A stretch of 64,000 nucleotides of DNA from JAJECS01 sp965262745 (GTDB taxonomy: Bacteria > Chloroflexota > UBA11872): NCBI GenBank assembly GCA_965262745.1, contig OZ253558.1, forward strand, positions 2,170,001-2,234,000, given 5' to 3'. The position numbers and the translations under genes are program-made. Within the stretch, counting starts at the first letter, position 1. Each line of letters opens with the position of its first letter. The notes beneath the pieces are model-generated. The model worked only from the letters and a program-made list of their open reading frames with translations, searched no databases and was not told where the DNA came from. Below are positions 50,843-59,117 of this stretch, piece by piece.

Positions 50843-51843
50843 GCCCAGATCCGCCGGAAGTCCGCGTCGGCTTCGGCCATCCGCCCCAGGCCATCGGCCA
50901 GCGCTTCCTCCCGCCAATTGCCATCGCCGTTGGCGTCCACGAACCAGGCCAGACCCTCCAGGCGCCGCCCGAACACCGAGCAGGCGTAGGCGAAGGCGTT
51001 CGGCAGCAGGCCCGGGGGATATGCCGCGGAGGACGGTCCGTCGGTGCGCGCGTTGTACTCGGCGATGACGACGGGCTTGCGCGACAGCCCCACGGCGCGC
51101 AGGGTCTCGTTCCACGTTTCCAGAACGTTGGAGCCCCAGCGCCGTCCCAGTCGGTCGCGCGGATCGCGCCAGGGCTCGTGCCGTCCGCCGTGGGCCCGGC
51201 CATCGGGACCCGTGCGCCCGTAAGCATGCAACGCCACGCCCTGGAAGCGCCGCGACCAGACGTCGCGCGCGGCGTCACGGCAACGCTCCCAAAACTCCGC
51301 GCTATAACGCGCCCACGGCGATTGCTCGACCTCGGCGTCCGGATTCCCGCCGCGCGGTGCAAACGGTCCCGTCGGCGTCACGAAGTAGCGGCAGCGGGAT
51401 CCGGCGTACGTGCGCCACACCTGCAAGGCATTCCAGGGATTGCCCGGCTCGGTTCCGGCGCCGTTGAAGACCCTCGCCATCCAGGCCGGGCTCACGCTGG
51501 GGTCGTCGGCCGCAGAGCGCCTCCAGTTGGGTTCGTTGCCGAACGTCACGTCGATACCGCCGAACGACGGCGCCAGCGCCTCCAGTCCATGGAGATAGGC
51601 GTCCAGCTCCTCCACCGTCCGTGGCTGATCAATGCCAACGCGAAATTTCACCTTCAGCAAGACGCGATGCCCGGCGTCGCGCAGCACGCGGCAGCGATCC
51701 GCCATCTCCAGCCAATGCCGCCCCGGGTCGCCGTTGGGGTGGGTATAGACGTGCTCCACAAACAGCGTCGGCACGGGATAGCCCGGCGTCCGCGCCGGAT
51801 TCCAGAAATGCACGCCGAGGAGCGGCGACGACGTTCTAGTCAC
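50839..51843 (-). CDS. Glycoside hydrolase clan GH-A-like protein in the virion cassette
   Basis: A 334-residue TIM-barrel protein. FGNEPNW carries the probable acid/base Glu (NEP motif at the end of strand 4) and VVIAEYNAR the nucleophile Glu (strand 7), as in GH5/GH39/GH53-type enzymes. The beta-alpha barrel pattern is regular (FGGIDVTF, FQGVALHAYG, GLAWFVDANG). It lies between a small beta protein gene and the XhlA-like gene, so it may be a tail-associated depolymerase or a lysis enzyme, with no signal peptide. The glycan substrate is unknown. Confidence 0.75.
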   Translation of the reverse strand: MTRTSSPLLGVHFWNPARTPGYPVPTLFVEHVYTHPNGDPGRHWLEMADRCRVLRDAGHRVLLKVKFRVGIDQPRTVEELDAYLHGLEALAPSFGGIDVTFGNEPNWRRSAADDPSVSPAWMARVFNGAGTEPGNPWNALQVWRTYAGSRCRYFVTPTGPFAPRGGNPDAEVEQSPWARYSAEFWERCRDAARDVWSRRFQGVALHAYGRTGPDGRAHGGRHEPWRDPRDRLGRRWGSNVLETWNETLRAVGLSRKPVVIAEYNARTDGPSSAAYPPGLLPNAFAYACSVFGRRLEGLAWFVDANGDGNWREEALADGLGRMAEADADFRRIWA

Positions 51844-52180
51844 CGGTCACGCTCCTGAGCACCTGGATGTCCGCCCCCTCGGTCTCCCGCCATGCCACGC
51901 AGGGCGCGCCGACGTTTCCGCCCAACGGCGTCGGCGCCCGCCCCGGAATCGCGCCGGGGGTCAGGTCCAGGTGGTAGACGGCCCCGCCGCTCTCATCCGC
52001 GCCCACGAACAGGCAAAACGGGCCGGTCCCCACGGCGCTGCCATAGGCCGCCAGCGTGTACCGGACGTTCCCGGCCCAGATTGTCGTCGCCTGGATCGCC
52101 AGCGATCCGTCGGCATTTTCGGTCACCTCGGGCGCAAACCAGCACGTGGCGCGGCTGCCCCGCTGCGCGATGCGCCGCAT
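51836..52180 (-). CDS. Small beta-rich protein of the virion cassette
   Basis: A 114-residue protein, mainly beta by pattern (GSLAIQATTIWAGNVRYTLAAYG; GAVYHLDLTPG). No family recognised. It starts at ATG 52180, whose last base is shared with the stop of the fibre-like gene, and ends 8 bases inside the GH gene, so it is part of one operon. Likely a minor tail or accessory virion part. Confidence 0.5.
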   Translation of the reverse strand: MRRIAQRGSRATCWFAPEVTENADGSLAIQATTIWAGNVRYTLAAYGSAVGTGPFCLFVGADESGGAVYHLDLTPGAIPGRAPTPLGGNVGAPCVAWRETEGADIQVLRSVTGD

Positions 52181-52872
52181 TAGGCCGCCTCCCCGATGGC
52201 CAGCCACGCGAATCCGGCGCGGTTGCTCGGTTCCAGGGACCCATTCCCATGCAACTCGGCCGCGAAGCCGCTCACGGAGATGCCGAGCGCACGCCAGTCC
52301 CGCAGGTCGTCCGTAGTGCCGTCGAAGTCGGCCGTCGAGGTGACCGGCTTCGGGGTGTCCGCGTCTTGCCTGATCCTCATCCCGAGCGTCGCCATGAGCA
52401 CGAGGGGCGCGCTCGCGAACGCCGCGCCAAACGTCACCGGCTTCGACCTGCGAGTCCCCGAGCCGGTCCCGGTGAGGTAGCCAATGCCCGCCTCGGCGCG
52501 ATAGTTCGACACGCTCGCGTCGTTCTGGCCCGCGGCGTCCTGGACGTTGGTCAGCGCGATCCCGCCGACATTGGGGGCCAGCTTCGCCGCCGTGACGGCG
52601 GCGTCGGCCAGCTTGTCCGTGGTCACCGCCGCGTCCGCCATCGCGTTGGTGACCACCGCGTCAGGCGCCAGCTTCGTCTGTGTCACGGCTCCATCGGCCA
52701 GCGCATCCGTGGCCAGCGGCGGGCCCTGGCCCGTCGCGCCGTCATGCCGATGCCCGGCGGCGTCATCGAACGCCGCGTCGAGCGCGTCCGCGTTGGCGTT
52801 GAAGACTCCAACGTCATACCGCTCCGCGGGCAACGGCTTGGTGAGGTTGAGATTCATCGTCGTGGTTGGCAT
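52180..52872 (-). CDS. Tail-fibre-like protein with short repeats
   Basis: A 230-residue protein. Residues about 15-55 have a phage-tail-like opening (AERYDVGVFNANADALDAAFDDAAGHRHDGA in segments), then four repeats of about 12 residues on the pattern A-D-x-A-V-T-x-x-K-L (GAVTQTKLAPD, AVVTNAMAD, AAVTTDKLAD, AAVTAAKLAP), typical of trimeric fibre shafts. The C-terminal 110 residues are a beta-sandwich-like head. It probably binds the host surface, with the large protein at 52882. Confidence 0.7.
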   Translation of the reverse strand: MPTTTMNLNLTKPLPAERYDVGVFNANADALDAAFDDAAGHRHDGATGQGPPLATDALADGAVTQTKLAPDAVVTNAMADAAVTTDKLADAAVTAAKLAPNVGGIALTNVQDAAGQNDASVSNYRAEAGIGYLTGTGSGTRRSKPVTFGAAFASAPLVLMATLGMRIRQDADTPKPVTSTADFDGTTDDLRDWRALGISVSGFAAELHGNGSLEPSNRAGFAWLAIGEAA

Positions 52873-52881
52873 CCGTCCTCC

Positions 52882-55212
52882 TTAGAGCGTGGCCGTCTGG
52901 CGGTGGGTGTAGGCCGCCAGGTGGTCGTGGCGGTAGCTGGCGAGGCGGCGGTGCCGGCCCTGGGCGGCCGTCGGCCGGTATTCCGTCGCGGCGATGTGCA
53001 TCGCCCACGTCAGTGGGCGGCCGGCGGCGCGGACCTCGGCCTCGCGCACCAGCACCTCGAGCGCCTCGCCGTCGGGCGTTGTGAGCACGACGGGCAGTTC
53101 GGAGGCCGCGGCGGCCATGAGCGCCCGCTTGACGTCACGCGCCATCCGCCGGTCGCGGCCGCCGTCGCGCAGGGCGAGCTGGTCGGCGAGCCGCACCTGA
53201 AAGTCGAAGACCCGCTTGAAGCCGGTGCGCGGCGCGTAGGCCAGAGTGACCGCCCGAATCACCGGGGTGGCGCGGTCGCTCTGCGACGTGAGCCGCAGGC
53301 GCAGATCGATCGACGTCCCGGCCACAGCCGAGCCAAAGTCCACCCGCTGGCCGGACGCGGTGGCGAAACGGCCCAGCGGCGCATGCGCCCCGGCGCCGTC
53401 GAGCCGATAGGCAGCATCGACGTGCGCCTCCGGCCCCAGCCGCGCGCCGTCGACGACCAGTCCCAGGAACGCCGTGCGCCGGGCGGCGGGGCTGCCGTGG
53501 AACCGCGCCAGATGCAGCTCGCCGGACGCGGCAAAGCGGCACTGCGCATCGTGCAGCGGATTGGCCGAGTGCCGCGGCAGGATGATCGCGCCGATGTCGC
53601 CGTCCAGCCCGACGTACAAGCGTGGATTGGGTCCCGGAAGGTCCGAGACCCACAGGTGCCGGCACTCGCGACGGCCAAGGTCGGCCAGCGGGTGCCAGGC
53701 GCCGCGCTCGGCGTCGTAGCACAGCAGATACGTGACGCCCTGCTCGCTGCGCAGCGCGGCATACAAGAAATATGCGTCGCCGACGCAGGCTGTAATACGG
53801 CCGCGCACCGGCGAGTCGTTGTCCGCCAACATCTCGGGGCCCACCGGCGCGAACGCGCCGGGCGTGAATCGAAAGAGCCTGTCCCGCAGCGGCAGCCAGA
53901 GCGCCCCGCGCCACGCCGCCGCGCCCTGGCCGTTGTCCCTGTCCGGCGACCGCGCGTGGTCCTGCCACGATTGCTCAAGCTCCGCCGCGCCGGATTGCGC
54001 GGCACGGAACAACCCGTCCGTCTTGACCACATAGGGCGCGCCGTCCAGCGGCAGCAGGTTCGTCACCGCGTGGGCGCTGTCGCCAATCGGCGCGCCGGCC
54101 GTCCACGTCGCGGCGCTGCCACCATCGGTCGAGCGAGAGACCTGCGGCCGCCCTCGGTCGGACGAGGTCCGCAGCAGCTCATGCCCGAGCGCTAGGAAGC
54201 TGTCGGCTTTCAGCGGCTGGCGCACGGCGATGGTGTGCAGGCGCGCACCGGCGTCCAGCGCGTCCGTCAGTGACACTCGCAGCCAGAAGGCCCGAATGCC
54301 GGAAACGCGCGACGGGCGCCACGTGACCGGCTCCGTGAATGCGGCCTCGCCCGCCCGCGCCAACGTCGCGCCCGCAAGGCTCGTGCCGTCGGCCAGTCCG
54401 CTCACAGCCGCCCAGGACGTGCCAGTCCAGAACTCGGCCGCGAGCGCCGCTACGCGGCGGTTCGTGTGGTGAAGTGGATCGAGCTTCAGGCCGACGAATG
54501 GCGCATCGGCTCCCACGAGCACCCAAGCGCCGCTGGCGGCCGTGCCGCTCAGGCGCACCTCGGCCGCCGCCGTCTGGTCGATGTACGTTGCGCCCTCGTC
54601 GCTCGTCGTCAGGACGGCAGTTGGCGACGCCAGCTCACCCGGATGTGGGGCCCAGACATCCCCGTCGAACGACCAATAGGGACCGTCGCCCGGACCGCCG
54701 CCGACGGCCACGAACGCGTGCGGCGCCGCCGCCGCTCCCTGGAATACGGCCGCCGACGTAGCCTCCGCGCCGGCCCCGAAGCGGTGCGCGAGCGTCCAAC
54801 GGTCACCGTCAGTCGACTGGTAGACCGCCGACTCGATCAGCGCGTAGAGAACGCCGTGCAGCTCGAAGTGGCCATGCACGGTGCCGCTCGCGCCCGTCTG
54901 CGCCACGGTCAGGGCAGGCGGCAGCGTGATCTGGTTGGGAAAGCGCGCGTCCACGAAGCCGTGGGCGTATTGCCGCCCACCGTCCGCGGGCGCCGTGCGC
55001 GCGCCGTACCCGCCCGTCAGGTCATCGGTGGTCCAGGCAGCCTCATGCTCGGGAGGAAACTGCGCATACGCTCGGGTGGGCGCCGAGATCGGCGGCGGCA
55101 ACGCTTCTAACCGGCGCTCCCGCCATGCCAGCCCGCCGTCGTCCGCCAGCATCAGACCCGTGCCGTGCAGCACACAGTCATAGGGAAACGGCGCCCGCCG
55201 CGACCCGGGCAT
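52882..55212 (-). CDS. Large virion/tail adhesin-like protein
   Basis: A 776-residue, almost wholly beta protein. Residues about 120-170 and 410-460 show sialidase-propeller-like strands with DG turns (YQSTDGDRW, SFDGDVW, SRSTDGGSA). No enzymatic motif is clear. The C-terminal 100 residues (RVFDFQVRLADQLALRDGG) resemble a phage tail-protein end that joins the virion. It is preceded by a connector-like protein and followed by the fibre gene, consistent with a receptor-binding tail spike. It begins with ATG 55212, directly after the stop of the upstream gene. Confidence 0.6.
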   Translation of the reverse strand: MPGSRRAPFPYDCVLHGTGLMLADDGGLAWRERRLEALPPPISAPTRAYAQFPPEHEAAWTTDDLTGGYGARTAPADGGRQYAHGFVDARFPNQITLPPALTVAQTGASGTVHGHFELHGVLYALIESAVYQSTDGDRWTLAHRFGAGAEATSAAVFQGAAAAPHAFVAVGGGPGDGPYWSFDGDVWAPHPGELASPTAVLTTSDEGATYIDQTAAAEVRLSGTAASGAWVLVGADAPFVGLKLDPLHHTNRRVAALAAEFWTGTSWAAVSGLADGTSLAGATLARAGEAAFTEPVTWRPSRVSGIRAFWLRVSLTDALDAGARLHTIAVRQPLKADSFLALGHELLRTSSDRGRPQVSRSTDGGSAATWTAGAPIGDSAHAVTNLLPLDGAPYVVKTDGLFRAAQSGAAELEQSWQDHARSPDRDNGQGAAAWRGALWLPLRDRLFRFTPGAFAPVGPEMLADNDSPVRGRITACVGDAYFLYAALRSEQGVTYLLCYDAERGAWHPLADLGRRECRHLWVSDLPGPNPRLYVGLDGDIGAIILPRHSANPLHDAQCRFAASGELHLARFHGSPAARRTAFLGLVVDGARLGPEAHVDAAYRLDGAGAHAPLGRFATASGQRVDFGSAVAGTSIDLRLRLTSQSDRATPVIRAVTLAYAPRTGFKRVFDFQVRLADQLALRDGGRDRRMARDVKRALMAAAASELPVVLTTPDGEALEVLVREAEVRAAGRPLTWAMHIAATEYRPTAAQGRHRRLASYRHDHLAAYTHRQTATL

Positions 55213-56433
55213 CTAGATTCGCTCCCCGAGCTGAACCCGCCGCACGATTCGGGGCTGATAGAGCCGCGAGAGTCCCTGGAACTCATGCGCGGCCTCTTGT
55301 TGCAGCGCGGCGTAGCCGTCCACGTCGGCTGCGAGGGCGTCCCGGCGCAAGCGCCGGTAGGCGTGCGCCACCGCCCCAGCCACCACCCAGTCCCGCGGCG
55401 CGTCGGTGGTGCTGGCATCGCTGGCCAGGGCCTCGTAGGGGCGCAGCGCCTCGATGACCAACAGGCCTCGCGGCGCTTGCCCGACCTCCAGCCAGAACGG
55501 TGTGCCATTGGCGGTCGGATTGCCCATCAGCCGCCACCAGTCCACGGCGCGGAGGTGCTCACCGCGCGGCGGGCCGCCGCGGCGCTCCCAGACCTCCACG
55601 ACCTGCTGCCGTCGGGTGACCCAGGCCGGCAGAGGGAACTGGTGCTGGTCGTGCGTGGCCAGCGACACACGGTTCCAGATCGTCTCGGCCGCGGCCTCCA
55701 CGCCGCCCAACCGAACCTGGACCGCCGGGCACCCGGCGGGAACCGTGACGCGCAACCGCGCGGTCTGCCAGCCCCGGCCCACGGCAGACGTGGACGCCAG
55801 CACCGTGTCGGCCGCCGCGTGATGGATGGCCAGCTCGGCGGTCCCGACACGGGCCGCCACGGCGGCGTCCAGCGTGAGCTGCTGGCCTTCGCTGACCTGA
55901 ACGGCGGCCGAGCGCGCGTGTCCATGCGCGGCGTGGTTGGTCACTTCGAGCGCCCGCGCGCCCGCCGAGACACTCTGCCCGCCGTCCACCTTGCGCACCG
56001 CGGCGCCGACGGCGTCCCAGGCCGATGTCCCGACGTCCTCCATGCCGCCGTCGGCAATCAGCGTGAGCGTGCCCAGCGTCCGGTGCCAGCAGCGCGCCAG
56101 CGTGTCGTCGATGGCCTGGTGCAGCTCGTCCGGCGAGAGCAGCCGCAGCAATTCATACTGCGAGGTCGCGTCGATCGGCCGTCCGAACGGACGGTTGACC
56201 GTGATCGATCCCGCCGTCGGGTCATAGGCCGTCACGCGCCGCACCGCACCCGCGTTGGCGCCCGCGGTGATCTGCAGCCAGCTGCCGGTCCACAGGTCGT
56301 CCGACGCCCCGGCGTCCTGGAGCTGGTCGAGATCGGCCAGCGCCACCGTGGACCCGCCGTCGGCTTGGCCCACCACCGTGCGCATCATCCGCGCGGCAAC
56401 CGCCTGCCGCAGCGCCGCTCGCGTGACGCTCAC
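55213..56433 (-). CDS. Head-tail connector-like protein with inserted beta-sandwich domain
   Basis: A 406-residue protein. The N-terminal about 90 residues look like a small virion-adaptor start (RAALRQAVAARMMRTVVGQ), then LLRLLSPDELHQAIDDTLARCWH. The middle (about 120-250) has a carbohydrate-binding-module-like sandwich (SAGARALEVTNHAAHGHARS, LRVTVPAGCPAVQVRLGG), and the C-terminal part is helical (VVAGAVAHAYRRLRRDALAADVDGYAALQ). It fits the place of a head completion or stopper protein. No database match was tested. Confidence 0.5.
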   Translation of the reverse strand: MSVTRAALRQAVAARMMRTVVGQADGGSTVALADLDQLQDAGASDDLWTGSWLQITAGANAGAVRRVTAYDPTAGSITVNRPFGRPIDATSQYELLRLLSPDELHQAIDDTLARCWHRTLGTLTLIADGGMEDVGTSAWDAVGAAVRKVDGGQSVSAGARALEVTNHAAHGHARSAAVQVSEGQQLTLDAAVAARVGTAELAIHHAAADTVLASTSAVGRGWQTARLRVTVPAGCPAVQVRLGGVEAAAETIWNRVSLATHDQHQFPLPAWVTRRQQVVEVWERRGGPPRGEHLRAVDWWRLMGNPTANGTPFWLEVGQAPRGLLVIEALRPYEALASDASTTDAPRDWVVAGAVAHAYRRLRRDALAADVDGYAALQQEAAHEFQGLSRLYQPRIVRRVQLGERI

Positions 56434-56573
56434 GCCCGCCCGCCCATCACGAGACGTTTGCCTCGTCCGGTCAGGCGCAGGACGTCCGGGGAGAACCCGG
56501 CAGGGGTCCAGCCTCGGAAGGGCCGAGATTCGCGCGGTCGCGGCAGCGGCGTGGGGGTACGCAAGCGGCTCAT
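56430..56573 (-). CDS. Very small basic protein of the virion cassette
   Basis: A 47-residue Arg/Pro-rich frame (MSRLRTPTPLPRPRESRPF and a short remainder). Its ATG shares bases with the stop of the 76-residue gene and its stop overlaps the start of the connector-like gene (ATGA type), so it is either a real coupled mini-gene or a chance frame in a tight operon. Confidence 0.4.
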   Translation of the reverse strand: MSRLRTPTPLPRPRESRPFRGWTPAGFSPDVLRLTGRGKRLVMGGRA

Positions 56574-56803
56574 CACGCGCCGCGCCATTGCGGCCGCTGC
56601 TCGTCGAGCCGCTCGCTGAAGGCGCTGCCGCGGTCCGCCAGACGCTGGCGCTGGCGTTCGATCGCCGCCTCGGCCGCTTCGGCGGCCTCGCTGGCGTCGG
56701 GGGTCACCACCACCACCACTGGCGATTGGTCGGTCGCGCCGCGGAAATGGTGCACCAGCCGCGGCCGGCGCTCCCGCGGAATCCAAATGATCGGACCAGA
56801 CAT
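56573..56803 (-). CDS. Small virion-cassette protein with helical C-terminus
   Basis: A 76-residue protein beginning MSGPIIWIPRERRPRLVHHF, with a Val-rich strand (SPVVVVVTPD) and an Ala/Glu helical tail (ASEAAEAAEAAIERQRQRLADR). An AAGGGA site stands about 8 bases before ATG 56803. It follows the capsid gene and may be a head decoration or completion protein; no family recognised. Confidence 0.55.
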   Translation of the reverse strand: MSGPIIWIPRERRPRLVHHFRGATDQSPVVVVVTPDASEAAEAAEAAIERQRQRLADRGSAFSERLDEQRPQWRGA

Positions 56804-56940
56804 ATACACGTCCCTTCATCGCCAGCGCCTTCCGACGCTGACCGTCGTCATGTCGAGCCATCCCGTAGGGGCGGCTCTTGGATGCGTCCCGCTGCACGGA
56901 CGAGGGCGGGGCCGGGGGCCGCCACTCGCCATGCCGTCCG

Positions 56941-56970
56941 GGAGGGGGCGGTTCGCGAACCGCCCCCTCC
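56941..56970. repeat. Perfect 30-bp palindrome, longest copy of the intergenic repeat
   Basis: GGAGGGGGCGGTTCG followed by its exact reverse complement. The inner 20 bases are the GGGCGGTTCGCGAACCGCCC element; here perfect pairing extends five bases further on each side. It lies inside the virion cassette, between the capsid gene (stop at 57018) and the next downstream gene, so the capsid mRNA would end with a very strong hairpin. Confidence 0.92.
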
Positions 56971-57017
56971 GCCGCACCGAAGGTGGTGCGTGCGATCCCG
57001 ACCACGGCTCCCGACGC

Positions 57018-57872
57018 CTAGCTGCTCGGAGCCGCGGCGTCGAAGTACATCTCCACGCCCCAGGCGTCCTGGTACTTGGCATAGCCGTAGTCGGCCACGA
57101 CGTTGAGCTCCCAGGCGCGCAGCGAGGCGTCGCGCTCGCGCTCGACGGCCCAGTCCTTGAAGATCACCAGGACCATCGCCTCCCGCGAGAACACGCCGCC
57201 CTTCACGTCGTCGTCGGCATCCACCGGCAAGTTGCCGGCCTGGAACAGATCGACCCCAAAGGCCCGCCCGACCCAGTGGTTCTCCAGCACCGTCTGCGAG
57301 ATGCCACTGGGCACCGGATAGGTGCCGACGGGTGCGAGGTCCGCCGCCAGGTCATGCGCCTGATAGGGATGCAGCACCCCGTAGTAGGGCATGGGGGCGG
57401 GCTCGGCGGCGGCGTGCAGCCGCGACACCGCGGCGCGCAGGTGCCCCATGGTGACGCTGGTGCCGGCCGCGCCCAACGACGTGCTGAAGCCGTCCAGCAG
57501 GCCGAGCAGATCCGCGTCCAACTTCTTGGCCACCGCATCGCCGAGCACGCGCCCGGCGGCGCGCGCCATGTCTTCCTGCGCCGTGCGCAGCGCCCGGTCC
57601 GTAATCACGATCTGCGCGCCCACCTCGGCGGGCGTGATCGCGACCTTGGTGGTCGCGAGCGTCTGCGGGTTCGTCATGTCCACGCCCTCGGTGAGGGCGC
57701 CGGCCGTGACCGTCCCGAACTTTGGAATCTCCAGCGTGTCGCCGGCGCCGCGGGTCACGCGGTAGGTGCGCACCAGCGGCTCCATCACCGTGCGGTGCAT
57801 CTGCGTCCGGCGCGCTTCGGCGATCACCGTGTCGACGACGTCTTCAATCGAGGCGCCCGTCGTAATCGCCAT
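57018..57872 (-). CDS. Major capsid protein-like (HK97/N4gp56-type)
   Basis: A 284-residue protein with the layout of phage major capsid proteins: a helical N-terminus (IEDVVDTVIAEARRTQMHRTVMEPL), TLEIPKFGTVTAGALTEGVDM (the E-loop-like beta region), AITPAEVGAQIVITDRALRTAQEDMA (P-domain helix), HPYQAHDLAADL, and a C-terminal beta part (FSREAMVLVIFKDWAVERERD). ATG at 57872 has an aaaggaga site. It is the first gene of the cassette. I recognise the pattern but no short unique motif; the terminase at 62701 supports it. Confidence 0.75.
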   Translation of the reverse strand: MAITTGASIEDVVDTVIAEARRTQMHRTVMEPLVRTYRVTRGAGDTLEIPKFGTVTAGALTEGVDMTNPQTLATTKVAITPAEVGAQIVITDRALRTAQEDMARAAGRVLGDAVAKKLDADLLGLLDGFSTSLGAAGTSVTMGHLRAAVSRLHAAAEPAPMPYYGVLHPYQAHDLAADLAPVGTYPVPSGISQTVLENHWVGRAFGVDLFQAGNLPVDADDDVKGGVFSREAMVLVIFKDWAVERERDASLRAWELNVVADYGYAKYQDAWGVEMYFDAAAPSS

Positions 57873-58371
57873 GGGCTCTCCTTTCACGCCCCAGCGGGCG
57901 TCATGGGAGTGACGAAAGCTCGCCGCGCGACCGAATCAGACGGCCCGGCGGTGCGGGGGTCCCGAAGGCGGCGGCCGGGGCACCAGGCCGAACTCCTGCC
58001 GGTGATGCCGCCAGCCCGCCGCCTTCCAGCCGCGCGGAAGCGTGCGGCGCCCATTGATCGGAACGCCGGCGCGCCGGCACCGGTCCGCACGGGCGTCCAT
58101 CCGCCTCCAGAGGCGCGTTCGCCGCCTGCGGGCCGGCCCAGCTGCACCGGGCGCCGACCGTGGCGCACACCCCCGGGACCCAGCCGCGCGGCTCCGGGTC
58201 CGGAGCGCGGGCCGCATCCACGCGGGTGCTTACACCAGGGACTCTACATTACTTTAGTAACGTATGCAAATAGAGTACGCAGTTCTTCAGGCCATGCGCG
58301 ACGCCGCCCGCGCCCTCTCACACCGCGGGCTGCCGGTCGTCCAGATGTCACGGCCGGAATAGTGATGCTGG
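57873..58371. other. Gap between capsid gene and toxin-antitoxin pair, with possible small frame
   Basis: About 500 bases without a certain gene. On the minus strand, 57936-58100 could encode 54 residues (MDARADRCRRAGVPING, then TLPRGWKAAGWRHHRQEF) with a near GGAGG, and an overlapping frame has three Cys (VCATVGARCSWAGPQ). Neither has enough support to be called. This is where a portal or capsid maturation protease should be in a normal phage head operon; I see no trace of either. Confidence 0.35.
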
Positions 58372-58390
58372 TATAATATCGTTCTGATAT
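58369..58390 (+). promoter_or_regulatory. Promoter and operator-like repeat of the FitA/VapC pair
   Basis: An extended -10 element (TGGTATAAT, box at 58372-58377) and, overlapping it, the inverted repeat ATATC GTTCT GATAT (58376-58390). The wider flanks GTGAT...ATCAC (58362-58393) are also complementary. This sits 19 bases before the antitoxin ATG, and ribbon-helix-helix antitoxins normally bind such repeats to repress their own operon. Confidence 0.65.
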
Positions 58391-58408
58391 CACTGACGGT
58401 GAAGCACC

Positions 58409-58651
58409 ATGCGGCAGGTGGCGCTGCGGGGGATCCCGGACGACGTGCACCGCGAACTGAAGGCGGCGGCGGCGCGCAACCATCGCAGCCTGAATGGGGA
58501 AATCCTGGCGCGCCTGACGGCGTCCGTGCACCCCGACACGGGTGACGTGACTGTGCTGCTGGAGCGGATTCGCCGGCGGCATGAGGCGTTGGGGTCGCTG
58601 GACCTCAATGAGGCGACTCTGCGCGACCTGCGCAACGCCGGCCGCCCGTGA
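58409..58651 (+). CDS. FitA-like ribbon-helix-helix antitoxin
   Basis: An 80-residue protein. The N-terminal 45 residues form an Arc/MetJ-type ribbon-helix-helix (VALRGIPDDVHRELKAAAARNHRSLNGEILARL), the rest is a tail that would wrap the toxin. It starts with ATG 58409 downstream of an AT-rich promoter and operator-like repeat. The TGA overlaps the VapC start (GTGATCG), typical for this type II pair. Confidence 0.88.
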   Translation: MRQVALRGIPDDVHRELKAAAARNHRSLNGEILARLTASVHPDTGDVTVLLERIRRRHEALGSLDLNEATLRDLRNAGRP

Positions 58652-59046
58652 TCGTGGTGGACACGAATGTCATGGTCCACCTGCTGGCCGGCGGCCCACG
58701 TGGATTGGCGGCGGCGCAATTGCTGCAGCGAGACCCAGCCTGGGCGGCGCCGGGCATCCTGCTGAGCGAGTTGCGTAACGTGCTGGTGGGCTTCATGCGC
58801 CGCAGCGCGCTGGCGCCGGACCACGCGGCGGCAATGTGCGCGGACGCGGCGGAAGTGCTGGCTGACCGTCTGGTCACCGTGCCGAACCGCGAGGTGATCG
58901 AGACGGCGCTGGCCGGCGGGCTGAGCGCCTACGACGCCGAGTTCGTGGTCCTCGCGCGCCGGCTGGGCGTGCCACTGGTGACGGCGGACCGGGAGATCTT
59001 GCGGGCGGCGGCGGACGTGGCGGTGCCGCTGGAGGGCGAGGAGTAG
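58648..59046 (+). CDS. VapC/FitB-type PIN-domain ribonuclease toxin
   Basis: A 132-residue PIN protein: MIVVDTNVMVHLL (Asp5), LLSELRNVLVGF (Glu), SAYDAEFVVLARRLG (Asp) and LVTADREIL (Asp) form the acidic active site that cuts RNA with Mg2+. It follows the FitA-like antitoxin with a 4-base overlap. The pair lies between the capsid gene and the sulfatase gene and could be an addiction module holding this region. Confidence 0.9.
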   Translation: MIVVDTNVMVHLLAGGPRGLAAAQLLQRDPAWAAPGILLSELRNVLVGFMRRSALAPDHAAAMCADAAEVLADRLVTVPNREVIETALAGGLSAYDAEFVVLARRLGVPLVTADREILRAAADVAVPLEGEE

Positions 59047-59117
59047 CAACCGTCGGCGAGTGCAGCGACGGCCTGTGCGACCCTGAGCGCTTCCGTGAAG
59101 CTTCTGGCGGAGGGTCG

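Noticed and set aside
51892..54195. 767-residue plus-strand frame opposite the virion tail genes
   Set aside because: Shadow composition (Arg/Gly/Pro) and no start signal; minus-strand genes are tightly coupled.
55165..56619. 484-residue plus-strand frame opposite the connector-like gene
   Set aside because: Shadow frame with no ribosome site and no motifs.
49211..57872. Ordinary inducible prophage
   Set aside because: No integrase, repressor, replication genes, portal or attachment repeats were seen in the window; left open only because the right side is cut off.
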